45,430 nt of DNA from CAZDDI01 sp964504195 (GTDB taxonomy: Bacteria > Chloroflexota > Anaerolineae > B4-G1 > SLSP01): positions 1-45,430 of the forward strand of contig CAZDDI010000033.1 of assembly GCA_964504195.1 (NCBI GenBank), read 5' to 3'. Of this stretch, positions 14,920 to 23,146 are shown piece after piece; positions within the stretch are counted from its first letter, which is position 1; each line of letters starts with the position of its first letter. The position numbers and the translations under genes are program-made. Below the pieces are notes generated by a model. The model was not told where the DNA came from. It saw only the letters and a program-made list of their open reading frames with translations, and ran no database searches.

Positions 14920-17484
14920 CTACCAACCGGCCTCGCGGTGACGCTGGTAGCATGGCCCGGCCTCCAGCCAGGCGCGACCAATGCCCGGCTCGCTGCCCCG
15001 CGTCCATTGCAGCAGGAGCAGCTCGTTCTCGCCCTGGCGGTGGAGCAGGCCATCGGGCAGCCACAGCCGCGCGGTGACGCCCCGCGTCTCCCACGTCCAG
15101 CCGATGAGCCAGCCGTTGAGGTAGACGTAGGTTTTGGCCGGGGCGCGTTCCAGCGCGAGGTACACGGGGAAGACGGTATCGCGCGGCAGGTTCAAGCGTG
15201 CCACCGTGCGCTGCCAGAGCAAGTGCGCGGACACGCCATCGGGCACGAGCCGCCAATCGGCAAAGCCCGCCACGCCCTGCTGCGACGTTTCTCCGCTCAG
15301 CCCACCCCGGATGCGCCAGGAAATCTGCGTCCCATCGCTGAGCGCGCAAGCGAGCAAGCCGTGTAGTTCGCCCACAAGCTCCGGGTCGGCTGCGCGCCCC
15401 AGATTCTCCGCCAGCACCACCAGCACATTCTCCTCGCACAGCAGGCGTGCGGGCAGCGGGATGGTCTTGGGTGTGGGCGCTGCGGTGGATGGAGCATCCA
15501 GCACGGCGAGCAGTTCCCCGTTGAGGAACAGGTCACAAGCATGGCGACAGGTGAGCGTAACCGCTTCCGGCATCCCCGCAAACCGTCCGCGATACCAGGC
15601 GAAGCCGCGCGGGATGTTGTGATGCTCCATAGCCAGTGGAGAATCGGCGAATGGCGAATGACGAATTTGCGAATGGCGAATGGCGAATGGCGAATCGTCC
15701 GGATTGTCTTCTCGCTCCCCCGCTTTTTCGCCTTCTCGTTGATTCGCTGACTCGCTGATTCGTGTCCATCCCCCATCCGGATAATCCGGCGCAAGTTCGG
15801 CGGCGGCGGCGCGCTGCTCCCAAGGGCCGAGCGCGGGTAACGCCGGGGCTGCCGGGCCGTTCCAATAGACCGGGGAGAGCCAGGTGTGCGGATCGCTACC
15901 GCGCCACGGCCCCCAGCGATAGCCGTACCCCTTCGCGCTCACCCAGTAGGTACACCCTTCGCGCTCCGGCGTGACCAGCTCCGGGCCGATGAGCAATCCC
16001 CGCGCCGGGTCTGCGGGCGCGGGCGTCCACGCCGCCAGATAGGCGGGCGTGACGCGCCAGGTGTCATCGAGCGGCCACACGCGCTCGGCCAGCGCCGGTT
16101 CGAGCGCCAACAGCTGCACCGCCCCCTCCGGGCCATCCAGCAGCAGCGAGATCAGCCGCTCCGCCTCGAACTGCACGCGCAGACCGCGCGCCGTGCGTTG
16201 GGTATGCACCGCGCCGCGCGTGTGGCGCGGACGGAAATCGTCGGAGAGCAGCAGCTCACCCCCCGCCGGGTTCACCAGCAGCAGCAGCAGCCGCCCGGCG
16301 ATGGCGACGCGCAACAGCGGCTCCAGGTTCGCATAAAGCAGCCGCCCGCCCGCCAGGGGCCAGTTGAGCGGCAACAGGCGCATGTCGCCGGGTGGGATGT
16401 CCAGCGGCGCAGTCGTCAGCACCGCGTCGCCTTGCGGGAGCGAGACCTGCGCGGCCCGCGCCCCCTGCGCGCCGCCGTCGAGGCACACAAGCGTGGTAAC
16501 GCCATCGCTGAAGGCCGCCGCGAGCATCTCCGGCGCGGAAGCGATGACGTTGGCGACCGGCGCGGCGTTGACGAGCACCGCGCCCAGCGTCTCCGCCGTC
16601 AACGCGAAGCGGCGGGCGGCGTAATAAGCCGGAGTGGGCGTGAGTCCTGCGCCCAGCGGCGCGCTCAGGCCGTGCTGCGGCAGCCCCTCCGGGACGCCCC
16701 AGCGCCCCCAGGTAATGCTATGTGTGAACGGCGTCAGCACACTGACCGGCGCACCCAACGCGCTCGCCAGCCAGCGGCGCGGATGCGTGGAATCGAGCGC
16801 ACGTTGTAAGCGCGCGGGCGATGGGCCGCCCAAGACGGGCAGCGGGCCGCTGCGCAGCTCCACACCCAGGGCGGCGGGCGCAGCAGCGAGGGGCGCAGGG
16901 CCGTCGCGCCAGTCTGCGCCGAGCCGCGCCCAATCCTCGCCGCGCGCATCCAGGATGACGCCGGGCAAGCCCAGCTCGCGGGCCAGCGCCATGAGCGGCG
17001 CGGCAGTCCCCGCGCCAGCATCCACCACCGTGAGCGCCAGATTGGGGCGCGCGGCCAGCAGCGGCAGCAGCTGCTCCCACCAGGCGCGTAGCGCGTGCAG
17101 GTCGCCGGTGGGGTTTTGGGCGACAGGGACAGACGCGGGCGGCAACCACGCGGGCAGGCCGCCGCCGTCCCACTCCGCCGCCAGCCAAGGGCCGGGTTGC
17201 GCGATGAGCCACAGCCCGGCCTGTTCGATATCAACCAACAAGCGGGGCAAATCACGCGGGCCGGTGAAATCGTAGAAGCCGGGGGCCGGGCAGTGATAGC
17301 TCCAGGGGATGGGCACAGCCACCGCGTTGCAGCCAGCAGCGCGCAGCGCATCCAGCGCGGGCCGCCAGAGCGCTGGATGCGGCAGGCGGAAGTAGTGCAA
17401 CGCCCCGGCCTGGAGCCGGGCGGGGCGTTGATGCAGCAGCAAGCGCCGGTCTTCCAGCGCGCTTACCGGCGCAATCACGCTCAT
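14920..17484 (-). CDS. GH35-like beta-galactosidase homologue, probably degenerate
   Basis: 854 residues. The N-terminal TIM-barrel start matches glycoside hydrolase family 35: a LQAGALHYFRLP segment, a W-S-Y-H loop, and the conserved QPGPWLAAEWDGGGLPAWL (about 96-114). Where family members have the acid/base motif QxENEYG, this protein reads LTVVDAGAGT (151-160), so the catalytic Glu appears lost. C-terminal jelly-roll, carbohydrate-binding-like parts follow (VYLNGWLIGWTWETRG). Residues about 575-615 are a translated intergenic repeat (PFAIRHSQIRHSPFADSPL). It starts at ATG 17484 overlapping the psuG stop by the sequence ATGA, so the two are coupled. A non-catalytic sugar-binding role or decay are both possible. 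Confidence 0.75.
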   Translation of the reverse strand: MSVIAPVSALEDRRLLLHQRPARLQAGALHYFRLPHPALWRPALDALRAAGCNAVAVPIPWSYHCPAPGFYDFTGPRDLPRLLVDIEQAGLWLIAQPGPWLAAEWDGGGLPAWLPPASVPVAQNPTGDLHALRAWWEQLLPLLAARPNLALTVVDAGAGTAAPLMALARELGLPGVILDARGEDWARLGADWRDGPAPLAAAPAALGVELRSGPLPVLGGPSPARLQRALDSTHPRRWLASALGAPVSVLTPFTHSITWGRWGVPEGLPQHGLSAPLGAGLTPTPAYYAARRFALTAETLGAVLVNAAPVANVIASAPEMLAAAFSDGVTTLVCLDGGAQGARAAQVSLPQGDAVLTTAPLDIPPGDMRLLPLNWPLAGGRLLYANLEPLLRVAIAGRLLLLLVNPAGGELLLSDDFRPRHTRGAVHTQRTARGLRVQFEAERLISLLLDGPEGAVQLLALEPALAERVWPLDDTWRVTPAYLAAWTPAPADPARGLLIGPELVTPEREGCTYWVSAKGYGYRWGPWRGSDPHTWLSPVYWNGPAAPALPALGPWEQRAAAAELAPDYPDGGWTRISESANQREGEKAGEREDNPDDSPFAIRHSQIRHSPFADSPLAMEHHNIPRGFAWYRGRFAGMPEAVTLTCRHACDLFLNGELLAVLDAPSTAAPTPKTIPLPARLLCEENVLVVLAENLGRAADPELVGELHGLLACALSDGTQISWRIRGGLSGETSQQGVAGFADWRLVPDGVSAHLLWQRTVARLNLPRDTVFPVYLALERAPAKTYVYLNGWLIGWTWETRGVTARLWLPDGLLHRQGENELLLLQWTRGSEPGIGRAWLEAGPCYQRHREAGW
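15641..15762. repeat. Intergenic-type repeat inserted in frame within the GH35 gene
   Basis: The block contains GGCGAATGGCGAATGACG, several further GCGAATGGCGAAT units, then TTTTTCGCCTTCTCG and GATTCGCTGACTCGCTGATTCG. These are the same motifs that fill gaps near 11700, 14700, 22140 and 41525. Here they lie inside an open frame without breaking it, adding about 41 residues. Confidence 0.8.
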
Positions 17485-18395
17485 GCGCTCAGGGCGACGG
17501 CAATCTGCGCCGCGACGCGGGCGTTGTTGAGCAGGAGCGCCTCGTTGGCGCGGCGGGTGCGCCCGGCGCTTAGTTCCACCATCCGCGCCAGCAGGTACGG
17601 CGTGACTGCTTTCCCGGCGATGCCCTGCACGGCGGCTTCCTCGAGCGCCTGCGCGATCCAGGGTTCGACCTCGGCGGCGGGCAGGCCCTCGGCTTCCGGC
17701 ACGGGCGCGGTGACGAGCACGCCTTGCGGCAGCCCCAGGGTGCGCTGCGCATGGAAGATAGCGGCGACGGCGCGGGCCTCATCCACACGCTGATCTATCG
17801 GCAGCGCGGAGGTGGGGCTGTAAAAAGCGGGGAAGCAATCGGTCTGCCAGCCCAGTACCGGCACGCCCCAGGTCTCCAAAAATTCCAGCGTGCGCGGCAG
17901 GTCGAGAATCGCCTTGGCTCCGGCGCACACAACGATGAGGGGGGTACTGGCTAGCGCGGGTAGGTCGGCGGAGATGTCTTCGGGGTGGCCGCGATGGACG
18001 CCGCCAATGCCGCCGGTGGCGAAAACCTGGATGCCGGCGCGCTGCGCCAGCAGCATCGTGGCGGCGACGGTCGTACCACCGTGCAGGGCGCGGTGGGCCA
18101 TCAGGGGCAGGTCGCGCACGCTCACTTTGACCGCAGTGCGATCGGCGGCCAGCTGCTCGATGTGGGCGTCGCTCAGACCGATGGCGGGGCGGCCTTCCCA
18201 CAGCGCGATAACAGCCGGCAGCGCGCCCCCCTCGCGGATGGCGGCGGCCATGCGTTGCGTAATCTCGACGCTGGCGGGATAGGCAAACCCGTGCGTAATC
18301 AGCGCCGATTCGAGCGCGACAATGGGCCGCCCAGCGCGCAGCGCGGCTTGCACATCGGGATGGATAAGCATGGTCTCATGGGTTGTGTTGGACAT
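17481..18395 (-). CDS. psuG: Pseudouridine-5'-phosphate glycosidase
   Basis: Reversibly splits pseudouridine 5'-phosphate to uracil and ribose 5-phosphate, in salvage of modified nucleosides. 304 residues, the family length. Signature stretches are GRPIVALESALITHGFAYP, VSVRDLPLMAHRALHGGTT, ATGGIGGVHRG (phosphate and Mn region), VVCAGAKAILDLPRTLEFLET and GWQTDCFPAFY. The start ATG 18395 follows GGAGGCCCT. The usual kinase partner PsuK is not adjacent; instead the gene is translationally coupled to a GH35-like gene, hinting at a glycoside or nucleoside catabolic unit. Confidence 0.96.
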   Translation of the reverse strand: MSNTTHETMLIHPDVQAALRAGRPIVALESALITHGFAYPASVEITQRMAAAIREGGALPAVIALWEGRPAIGLSDAHIEQLAADRTAVKVSVRDLPLMAHRALHGGTTVAATMLLAQRAGIQVFATGGIGGVHRGHPEDISADLPALASTPLIVVCAGAKAILDLPRTLEFLETWGVPVLGWQTDCFPAFYSPTSALPIDQRVDEARAVAAIFHAQRTLGLPQGVLVTAPVPEAEGLPAAEVEPWIAQALEEAAVQGIAGKAVTPYLLARMVELSAGRTRRANEALLLNNARVAAQIAVALSA

Positions 18396-18490
18396 AGGGC
18401 CTCCGGTTGGGTGAATTTGCGAATCGCGAATTCGCCTTTTCGCTTTCTCGTGAATTATACCGCAGTTGGGGGGAGGCTCAAGAAGAGAGA

Positions 18491-18524
18491 AGACCTGTCA
18501 GGTTTCAGAAAACCTGACAGGTCT
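18491..18524 (-). terminator. ACCTGTCAGGTTT palindrome acting as terminator
   Basis: The 15-base arms AGACCTGTCAGGTTT (18491-18505) and its complement (18510-18524) flank a 4-base loop. On the minus strand it begins 10 bases after the adaptor gene stop and is followed by TCTCTCTTCTT. It shares its core with the palindrome at 13116, so a repeat appears to have been recruited as a terminator. Confidence 0.75.
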
Positions 18525-18533
18525 GGTCTGTGT

Positions 18534-19772
18534 TTATGGGACAAACAGGCCGGTAGCGGGCATTCCGGGACGGAGACGTCGATCGGGGTTGGGGATGCGG
18601 ACGCGGACGGCGAAGACGAGCCGGGCGCGGTCATCGGCGGTTTGGACGTTGCGCGGGGTGAACTCGGCCTCGCCCGCGATCTGCTCCACCGCGCCAGTGA
18701 AGACCGTGTCCAGGTAAGCGTCTACCGTCACCTCCACGCGCTGACCCGGTCGCACCTGCCCAATCTGGCCCTGCGGCACATAGAGCGTAAGGTAAATCGT
18801 ATCGAGGTTGACCAGCGTGAGGATGGGCAGCCCCGGCGAGGCGATCTCGCCCGTGTGGAAGCTGCGCACGGCCACCACGCCGGTCAGCGGCGCGGTGAGG
18901 GTGAGCATGGATTGCTGTGTCAGCGCGAGCGAAAGCCCAGCGCGCGCTTGATCGAGCTGCGCTTGGGCAATAGCGAGTGTTTCAGGGGATGTACCGCTTT
19001 GCAGCTGCGCAAGTTTCGCCTGCGCCACCTCCACGCTCGCTTGCGTGACGGTATACACGGCCTGCGCGCCCTGCAATTCCGCCTCCGCCACCAGCGGGGT
19101 GGCGCGGATGGCATAGAGCGCGTTGAGGTCGCTCCGGGCCGCGTCATGTTGTGCCTGCGCCGCTACGACCGCCTGTTGATACGCCTGCACGCGCAAATCC
19201 CATATCCGGCGCGTGTCGCTGCTAATGGTTTCGGGCAGCTCAACGTAGATGTGGTAACGCAGCTGCTCGGCAGCCAAGTCAGCCTCGGCGCTCTGCACAC
19301 CCTGCTCGGCTAGCTGCAAAGCTGTCCGCGCCTGGGCGATTTGCAGATCGAGCTCCAACGGGCGCGTGATAGCCGTGCTCGCGTGAACGACAGCCCGTTC
19401 AGCGCCAGCGGCCTCGGCTTCGGCCTGTTGCAACAGGGCTTGGGCGGCTGCGATTTCCTGCGGGCGTGGGCCAGCCTGCAAGCGAGCCAGGTTCGCTTCG
19501 GCGGCGGCGATGGCAGCGCGCGCCTGCGAGACTTGCGTGCGCGCCTGCGCGTCATCGAGCCGCACCAGCACGTCCCCCGCGTTCACGGATGCGCCCTCAT
19601 CGGCGGGCAGCGCCACGATGCGCCCGCCCAGCTCCGAAGCCAACGCCACACTGCGCCCTTCGAGCGTGCCCGTACCGGTAATCGCCTCCGCGCCGGTCGC
19701 ACCGCGGCAGGCGGAGAAGGTCAGCTGGAGTATGCAGAGCAAAAGAAATCTAGGGTAAATGCGTTTTATCAT
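18534..19772 (-). CDS. HlyD/MacA-type efflux adaptor lipoprotein
   Basis: About 412 residues. The N-terminal membrane segment ends in the lipobox FSAC. A biotinyl-lipoyl-like half motif (GRIVALPADEGASVNAGDVL), a long alpha-hairpin of Ala/Gln/Glu-rich coiled coil (about 75-280), the second lipoyl half (LTAPLTGVVAVRSFHTGEI) and a beta-barrel with LTLYVPQGQIGQVRPGQRVEV follow. Such adaptors link an inner-membrane pump to extracytoplasmic partners. ATG 19772 is preferred; TTG 19796 is possible. It is the last gene of the export locus and a paralogue of its upstream neighbour. Confidence 0.88.
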   Translation of the reverse strand: MIKRIYPRFLLLCILQLTFSACRGATGAEAITGTGTLEGRSVALASELGGRIVALPADEGASVNAGDVLVRLDDAQARTQVSQARAAIAAAEANLARLQAGPRPQEIAAAQALLQQAEAEAAGAERAVVHASTAITRPLELDLQIAQARTALQLAEQGVQSAEADLAAEQLRYHIYVELPETISSDTRRIWDLRVQAYQQAVVAAQAQHDAARSDLNALYAIRATPLVAEAELQGAQAVYTVTQASVEVAQAKLAQLQSGTSPETLAIAQAQLDQARAGLSLALTQQSMLTLTAPLTGVVAVRSFHTGEIASPGLPILTLVNLDTIYLTLYVPQGQIGQVRPGQRVEVTVDAYLDTVFTGAVEQIAGEAEFTPRNVQTADDRARLVFAVRVRIPNPDRRLRPGMPATGLFVP

Positions 19773-19857
19773 CAAAGAAATGATCTTTTTAGTCAAAAAT
19801 GAAATTTTACCGCAGAGAGCGTAGTGGTTTTCTTGGCGTCCTTGGCGCGCTTTGTGG

Positions 19858-21285
19858 TTAAAAATCTTCTACCAGAAACACCGCCTCGGCGGGCATACCG
19901 GAGCGCAGGGCGTGGTCGGGATTGGGGATGCGCACCCGCACGGCGAAGACGAGCGCGGCACGGGAGTCGGCCTGGGGGACATTGGCGGGCGGGAACTCGG
20001 CCTCCGGGCTGAGGTAGACCAGCTCGCCGGTGAAGACGCGGTCGGGGAAGCTATCCACACGCACCTGCACGGGCTGCCCCAGCTGCACCTCGCCGAGCCG
20101 GGCGTTGGGCACATAGAGCGTGAGCCGCACCGTGTCAAGATCGGCCAGCGTGAGCGCGGCCCCGCCGGGAATCGCCAGCTCGCCCACCTCTACCAGCTGA
20201 TCCAGCACGATGCCGGATGCGGGCGCGACGAGCGTCTGCCGGGCCAGCGCGACTTGCGCCTGTTCGAGTTCCGCTTGCGCCAGGAGCAGCAAGGCTTCGA
20301 GCGCGGCGAGCTCATCGGAGGTGGCACCGGCGCGCGCGGCCTCCACCCCGGCAGCAGCGGCGGCAGTCAGCGCCTCAGCCTGGCGGCATTGCGATGCGGC
20401 CACATCCACCTGCGCCTGGATCTGCTGCGGATTGTCGCGGATGGCGTAGAGCAGCGCAAGCGCGTTTTGCGCGCCCTGTTGTTGCGCCTGCGCTGAGTTC
20501 AGCGCAATCCAGGCTTTCCAATACTCGTTGGGAACAAAGTGTGCTTCCATAGGCAGCGCCACATTGGGGTAGTAGTAAATCGTAACGTGACCGCCATCCA
20601 ACACGATCTCAGTGTCGCCAAAACGATACGTGCCATTGGTGGGATTTTGCGCCAGGAAATCCAGGATTTCTTGGGGAATGTCATAAGGCAAATCGCTGAT
20701 AGAACCATCGTAGAGCACCACTTTCTCCGGGGCATTGGCGATTTGCTCGCGGGCGTCCTCGAAGAGCGCAAGGCCGAGCTCGGCAGCATCTTTGCCCGCT
20801 TCAGCCGCGCGCGTCCCGGCTTCAGCCGCGCGCACTTGAGCGCGGAGCACGGCAATCTGGCGATCCAGCTCTTGCGGGTTTTCCAGGATGGCGCGGGCGC
20901 TCTCCCATGCCTGGCACGCTCCAGCACGACCGGCTTGCGCCTGGCGCTGTTGGGCTTCCAGAACACGCAAATCGGCTGGGGCAACGCCATTGCGGGCCAG
21001 CGCGAGCTGCGCTTCGGCCTCGCGGACTTTGGCCTCGGCCAGCGCGACCTGCGCTTGCGCGATGCGGTCATCCAAACGCACGAGCGGCGTCCCAGCGGCG
21101 ACCTCCGCGCCCGCCTCAGCCAGAATCGCCATGACGCGCCCACCCACCTGCGGCGCAATGGCGATCTCCTCGGCCTCGATGTAGCCTGACGCGGTCAGCG
21201 GGCCAGCGTCGGTAGTAGCCGACGCGGCGCAGCCGGAAAACAAGCCGGTTAAAAGAAAAATAAGAAGAAATAATTTTTTTAACAT
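19858..21285 (-). CDS. HlyD/MacA-type efflux adaptor lipoprotein, second copy
   Basis: About 475 residues, with lipobox FSGC after a Leu/Phe-rich signal segment. The fold order matches the downstream paralogue: GGRVMAILAEAGAEVAAGTPL, a long coiled-coil hairpin, LVAPASGIVLDQLVEVGELA, then LTLYVPNARLGEVQLGQPVQV. It has an extra Tyr/Pro-rich insertion in the hairpin (about 165-235, with TNGTYRFGDTEIVLDGG) absent from the other copy, so the two adaptors may contact different partners. ATG 21285 is used in place of an upstream TTG. Ribosome binding site is weak. Gap to the next gene is 85 bases. Confidence 0.88.
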   Translation of the reverse strand: MLKKLFLLIFLLTGLFSGCAASATTDAGPLTASGYIEAEEIAIAPQVGGRVMAILAEAGAEVAAGTPLVRLDDRIAQAQVALAEAKVREAEAQLALARNGVAPADLRVLEAQQRQAQAGRAGACQAWESARAILENPQELDRQIAVLRAQVRAAEAGTRAAEAGKDAAELGLALFEDAREQIANAPEKVVLYDGSISDLPYDIPQEILDFLAQNPTNGTYRFGDTEIVLDGGHVTIYYYPNVALPMEAHFVPNEYWKAWIALNSAQAQQQGAQNALALLYAIRDNPQQIQAQVDVAASQCRQAEALTAAAAAGVEAARAGATSDELAALEALLLLAQAELEQAQVALARQTLVAPASGIVLDQLVEVGELAIPGGAALTLADLDTVRLTLYVPNARLGEVQLGQPVQVRVDSFPDRVFTGELVYLSPEAEFPPANVPQADSRAALVFAVRVRIPNPDHALRSGMPAEAVFLVEDF

Positions 21286-21340
21286 GAATTGCAAATGGTA
21301 AATCTAAAAACATATTTTTGAACTACTACTCAAATTTAGT

Positions 21341-21859
21341 CTATGCCCGACCAAAAAATCTATAATCAGGCGGATGATCTGGAAGGTAATATTTTATTTT
21401 TACATCTACACACTTACTACCTGTAATAAGTTGGAGAAACAGAGCGTGAGCATACTTGAACTGATACTTGAACTCTTGCAGTTTAAAGTAATCAAATGCA
21501 CTGTCAATCTTACTTGTAGTTTTCTTAATTTCTATTACAAGTAGATTGTCGTGAGTACCACGCCTGTGTACAATTATATCGGGGAATACAGTAATTGGAT
21601 CAGTTTCCACAATACTCTCATTATGTTGATGTATGTCAAAGCGCGTGGTGTAAGTTTTAATCCTTTTTGGATTATCAAGATTTCTATTATACTCACAGTC
21701 AACATGCCAATCTTCAAAAAGATGTTGTAAATACAACCCAAGCCTATGAGATATCGCTCGTTCATTAGCATCTATTTCTAACAAATATTCATCTTCTTTA
21801 AGCAATCGTTCAATAGCCTGATCTACTCTATCATATACTTCTACCTGCGGAGGAAACAT
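21341..21859 (-). CDS. PD-(D/E)XK nuclease-like protein
   Basis: 172 residues with the restriction-endonuclease-like active-site pattern: an N-terminal helix Glu (E33), then FPDIIVHRRG with D94, and LLVIEIKK with E110 and K112 on the next strand. It is otherwise rich in aromatic and charged residues. The AT-rich codon use differs sharply from the GC-rich neighbours, pointing to acquisition. AGGAGG precedes ATG 21859. It starts 10 bases after a YefM/Phd-type antitoxin gene, in the position normally held by a toxin. Substrate unknown; a defence or toxin nuclease is an inference. Confidence 0.7.
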   Translation of the reverse strand: MFPPQVEVYDRVDQAIERLLKEDEYLLEIDANERAISHRLGLYLQHLFEDWHVDCEYNRNLDNPKRIKTYTTRFDIHQHNESIVETDPITVFPDIIVHRRGTHDNLLVIEIKKTTSKIDSAFDYFKLQEFKYQFKYAHALFLQLITGSKCVDVKIKYYLPDHPPDYRFFGRA

Positions 21860-21869
21860 AAAACGCCTC

Positions 21870-22103
21870 CTATAAATTTGTGTTTGGTTGTGCTTCGGCG
21901 ATGGACTGGCGCAGATACGCGGCATTGGCGGGATTGGACAAGAGATATGCGGTTTCTTGCCAGGCGTTGAACTCTGCCAATGAGAGCAGCACAACCTGCT
22001 GTCCGCTATCTGTGGTGATGATAGTGGGTTCTGCCTTTGCGATTACATTGGCAATCAACGCATCGAGATCGCGTTTGGCTTCACTTACAGTCAATATACT
22101 CAT
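21870..22103 (-). CDS. Phd/YefM family antitoxin
   Basis: A 77-residue protein with the N-terminal DNA-binding fold of YefM antitoxins: LTVSEAKRDLDALIANV, then EPTIITTDSGQQVVLLSLAEFNAWQETAYLLS, then a flexible C-terminus (SIAEAQPNTNL) that in the family neutralises the toxin. AGGTG precedes the ATG. No YoeB or Doc gene follows; the next gene encodes a PD-(D/E)XK-like protein. The pair interrupts the ABC export locus between ATPases and adaptors. Confidence 0.88.
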   Translation of the reverse strand: MSILTVSEAKRDLDALIANVIAKAEPTIITTDSGQQVVLLSLAEFNAWQETAYLLSNPANAAYLRQSIAEAQPNTNL

Positions 22104-22136
22104 TTTTCACCTCGTTTTAGCATGATGATACTTGTT

Positions 22137-22182
22137 CGGCGAATCAGCGAGTCAGCGAGTCAGCGAAAAGGCGAGAAAACGA
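22137..22182. repeat. Dispersed AGCGAGTCAGCGAAAAGGCGA repeat
   Basis: GCGAATCAGCGAGTCAGCGAG followed by TCAGCGAAAAGGCGAGAAAACG lies between the ABC ATPase stop and the antitoxin start. It matches units near 11700 and 41525. Confidence 0.6.
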
Positions 22183-22207
22183 TTTGAGATTTGCGATTCA
22201 TTCCTTC

Positions 22208-23146
22208 TCACCCGGCACGCGCGCGCACCTGTGAGATGAAGACATCTTCCAGTGAGGGGCGAATGGGGGCGACGCTGTGGACTTGTACGCCAGCGGCGGT
22301 GAGGTGCTGTTGGATGGCGGCGACATCGCCGTTGAGCTGGGGGGTGACGACGTGAATCCGCGAGCCGTAGAGCGCGACTTCGGCGAAGCGCCCCATCTCG
22401 CGCAACAGCGGCACGGCCTGGCGCGTATCGGAGCAATCCACCTCCAACACTTCGCCCTGCATCTTGGTCTCCTTGATGCGCTGTGGCGATCCCTGCGCCA
22501 TCAGCTGCCCATCCAGGATGAAGGCCAAATCCTGACAGCGCTCGGCCTCGTCCATGTAGTGCGTGGTGACGAGAATGGTACAGCCCTCATCCGCCAGGCG
22601 ATAGAGCAGATCCCAGAACGAACGGCGGGAGATGGGGTCTACTCCTGCGGTGGGTTCATCCAGAAACAGCAGCTCCGGCTCGTGGAGGATGGCCGCGCCC
22701 AACGCCAGCCGTTGCTTCCAACCGCCGGAGAGGTTGCGGGTGAGCTCGTGCTCGTGCCCCACCAGCCCCGCCATTTCGATGGCAAACTGTTTGCGCTCGC
22801 GCAATCGCGCGCCGCGCACATGGTAGGCGCGTCCGTAAAATTCCAGGTTCTCGGCCACTGTGAGGTCTTGATACAGGCTAAACTTCTGGGACATATAGCC
22901 GATGCGCTGCCGCGCGGCATTGGCTTGTTGCACCATATCGTAGCCCAAGATGGTGATACTACCGCTGGTAGGCGCGAGCAAGCCCAGCAACATGCGGATC
23001 GTGGTGGTCTTGCCGGCCCCGTTCGGGCCGAGAAAGCCGAAAATCGCGCCGCGCTCGATGGCGAAGCTCACGTTGTTGACCGCCGTGAACTCCCCGAAAC
23101 GCTTGGTCAGGTCGCGCGCTTCGATGGCGTAGGGCGACTTAGGCAT
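22208..23146 (-). CDS. ABC-2 export ATPase, second of pair
   Basis: 312 residues. Walker A LGPNGAGKTT (39-48), Q-loop MSQKFSLYQDLT, signature LSGGWKQRLALG, Walker B LLFLDEPTAGVDP and switch histidine in TTHYMDEAER are all present. The MSQKFSLYQDLTVAENLEFY segment is typical of the YbhF/YadG-like ATPases that work with HlyD adaptors and ABC-2 permeases. It starts 8 bases inside the upstream ATPase gene, so the two are coupled and may form a heterodimer. Confidence 0.93.
   Translation of the reverse strand: MPKSPYAIEARDLTKRFGEFTAVNNVSFAIERGAIFGFLGPNGAGKTTTIRMLLGLLAPTSGSITILGYDMVQQANAARQRIGYMSQKFSLYQDLTVAENLEFYGRAYHVRGARLRERKQFAIEMAGLVGHEHELTRNLSGGWKQRLALGAAILHEPELLFLDEPTAGVDPISRRSFWDLLYRLADEGCTILVTTHYMDEAERCQDLAFILDGQLMAQGSPQRIKETKMQGEVLEVDCSDTRQAVPLLREMGRFAEVALYGSRIHVVTPQLNGDVAAIQQHLTAAGVQVHSVAPIRPSLEDVFISQVRARAG

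Noticed and set aside
15641..15700. GCGAATGGCGAAT clusters as a CRISPR array
   Set aside because: The units are 6-13 bases, touch each other without spacers, and lie in a coding frame; no cas genes are in the window.
15886..16809. Plus-strand 307-codon frame
   Set aside because: Antisense shadow of the GH35-like gene, with Arg/Gln/Ala-rich composition and no motifs.
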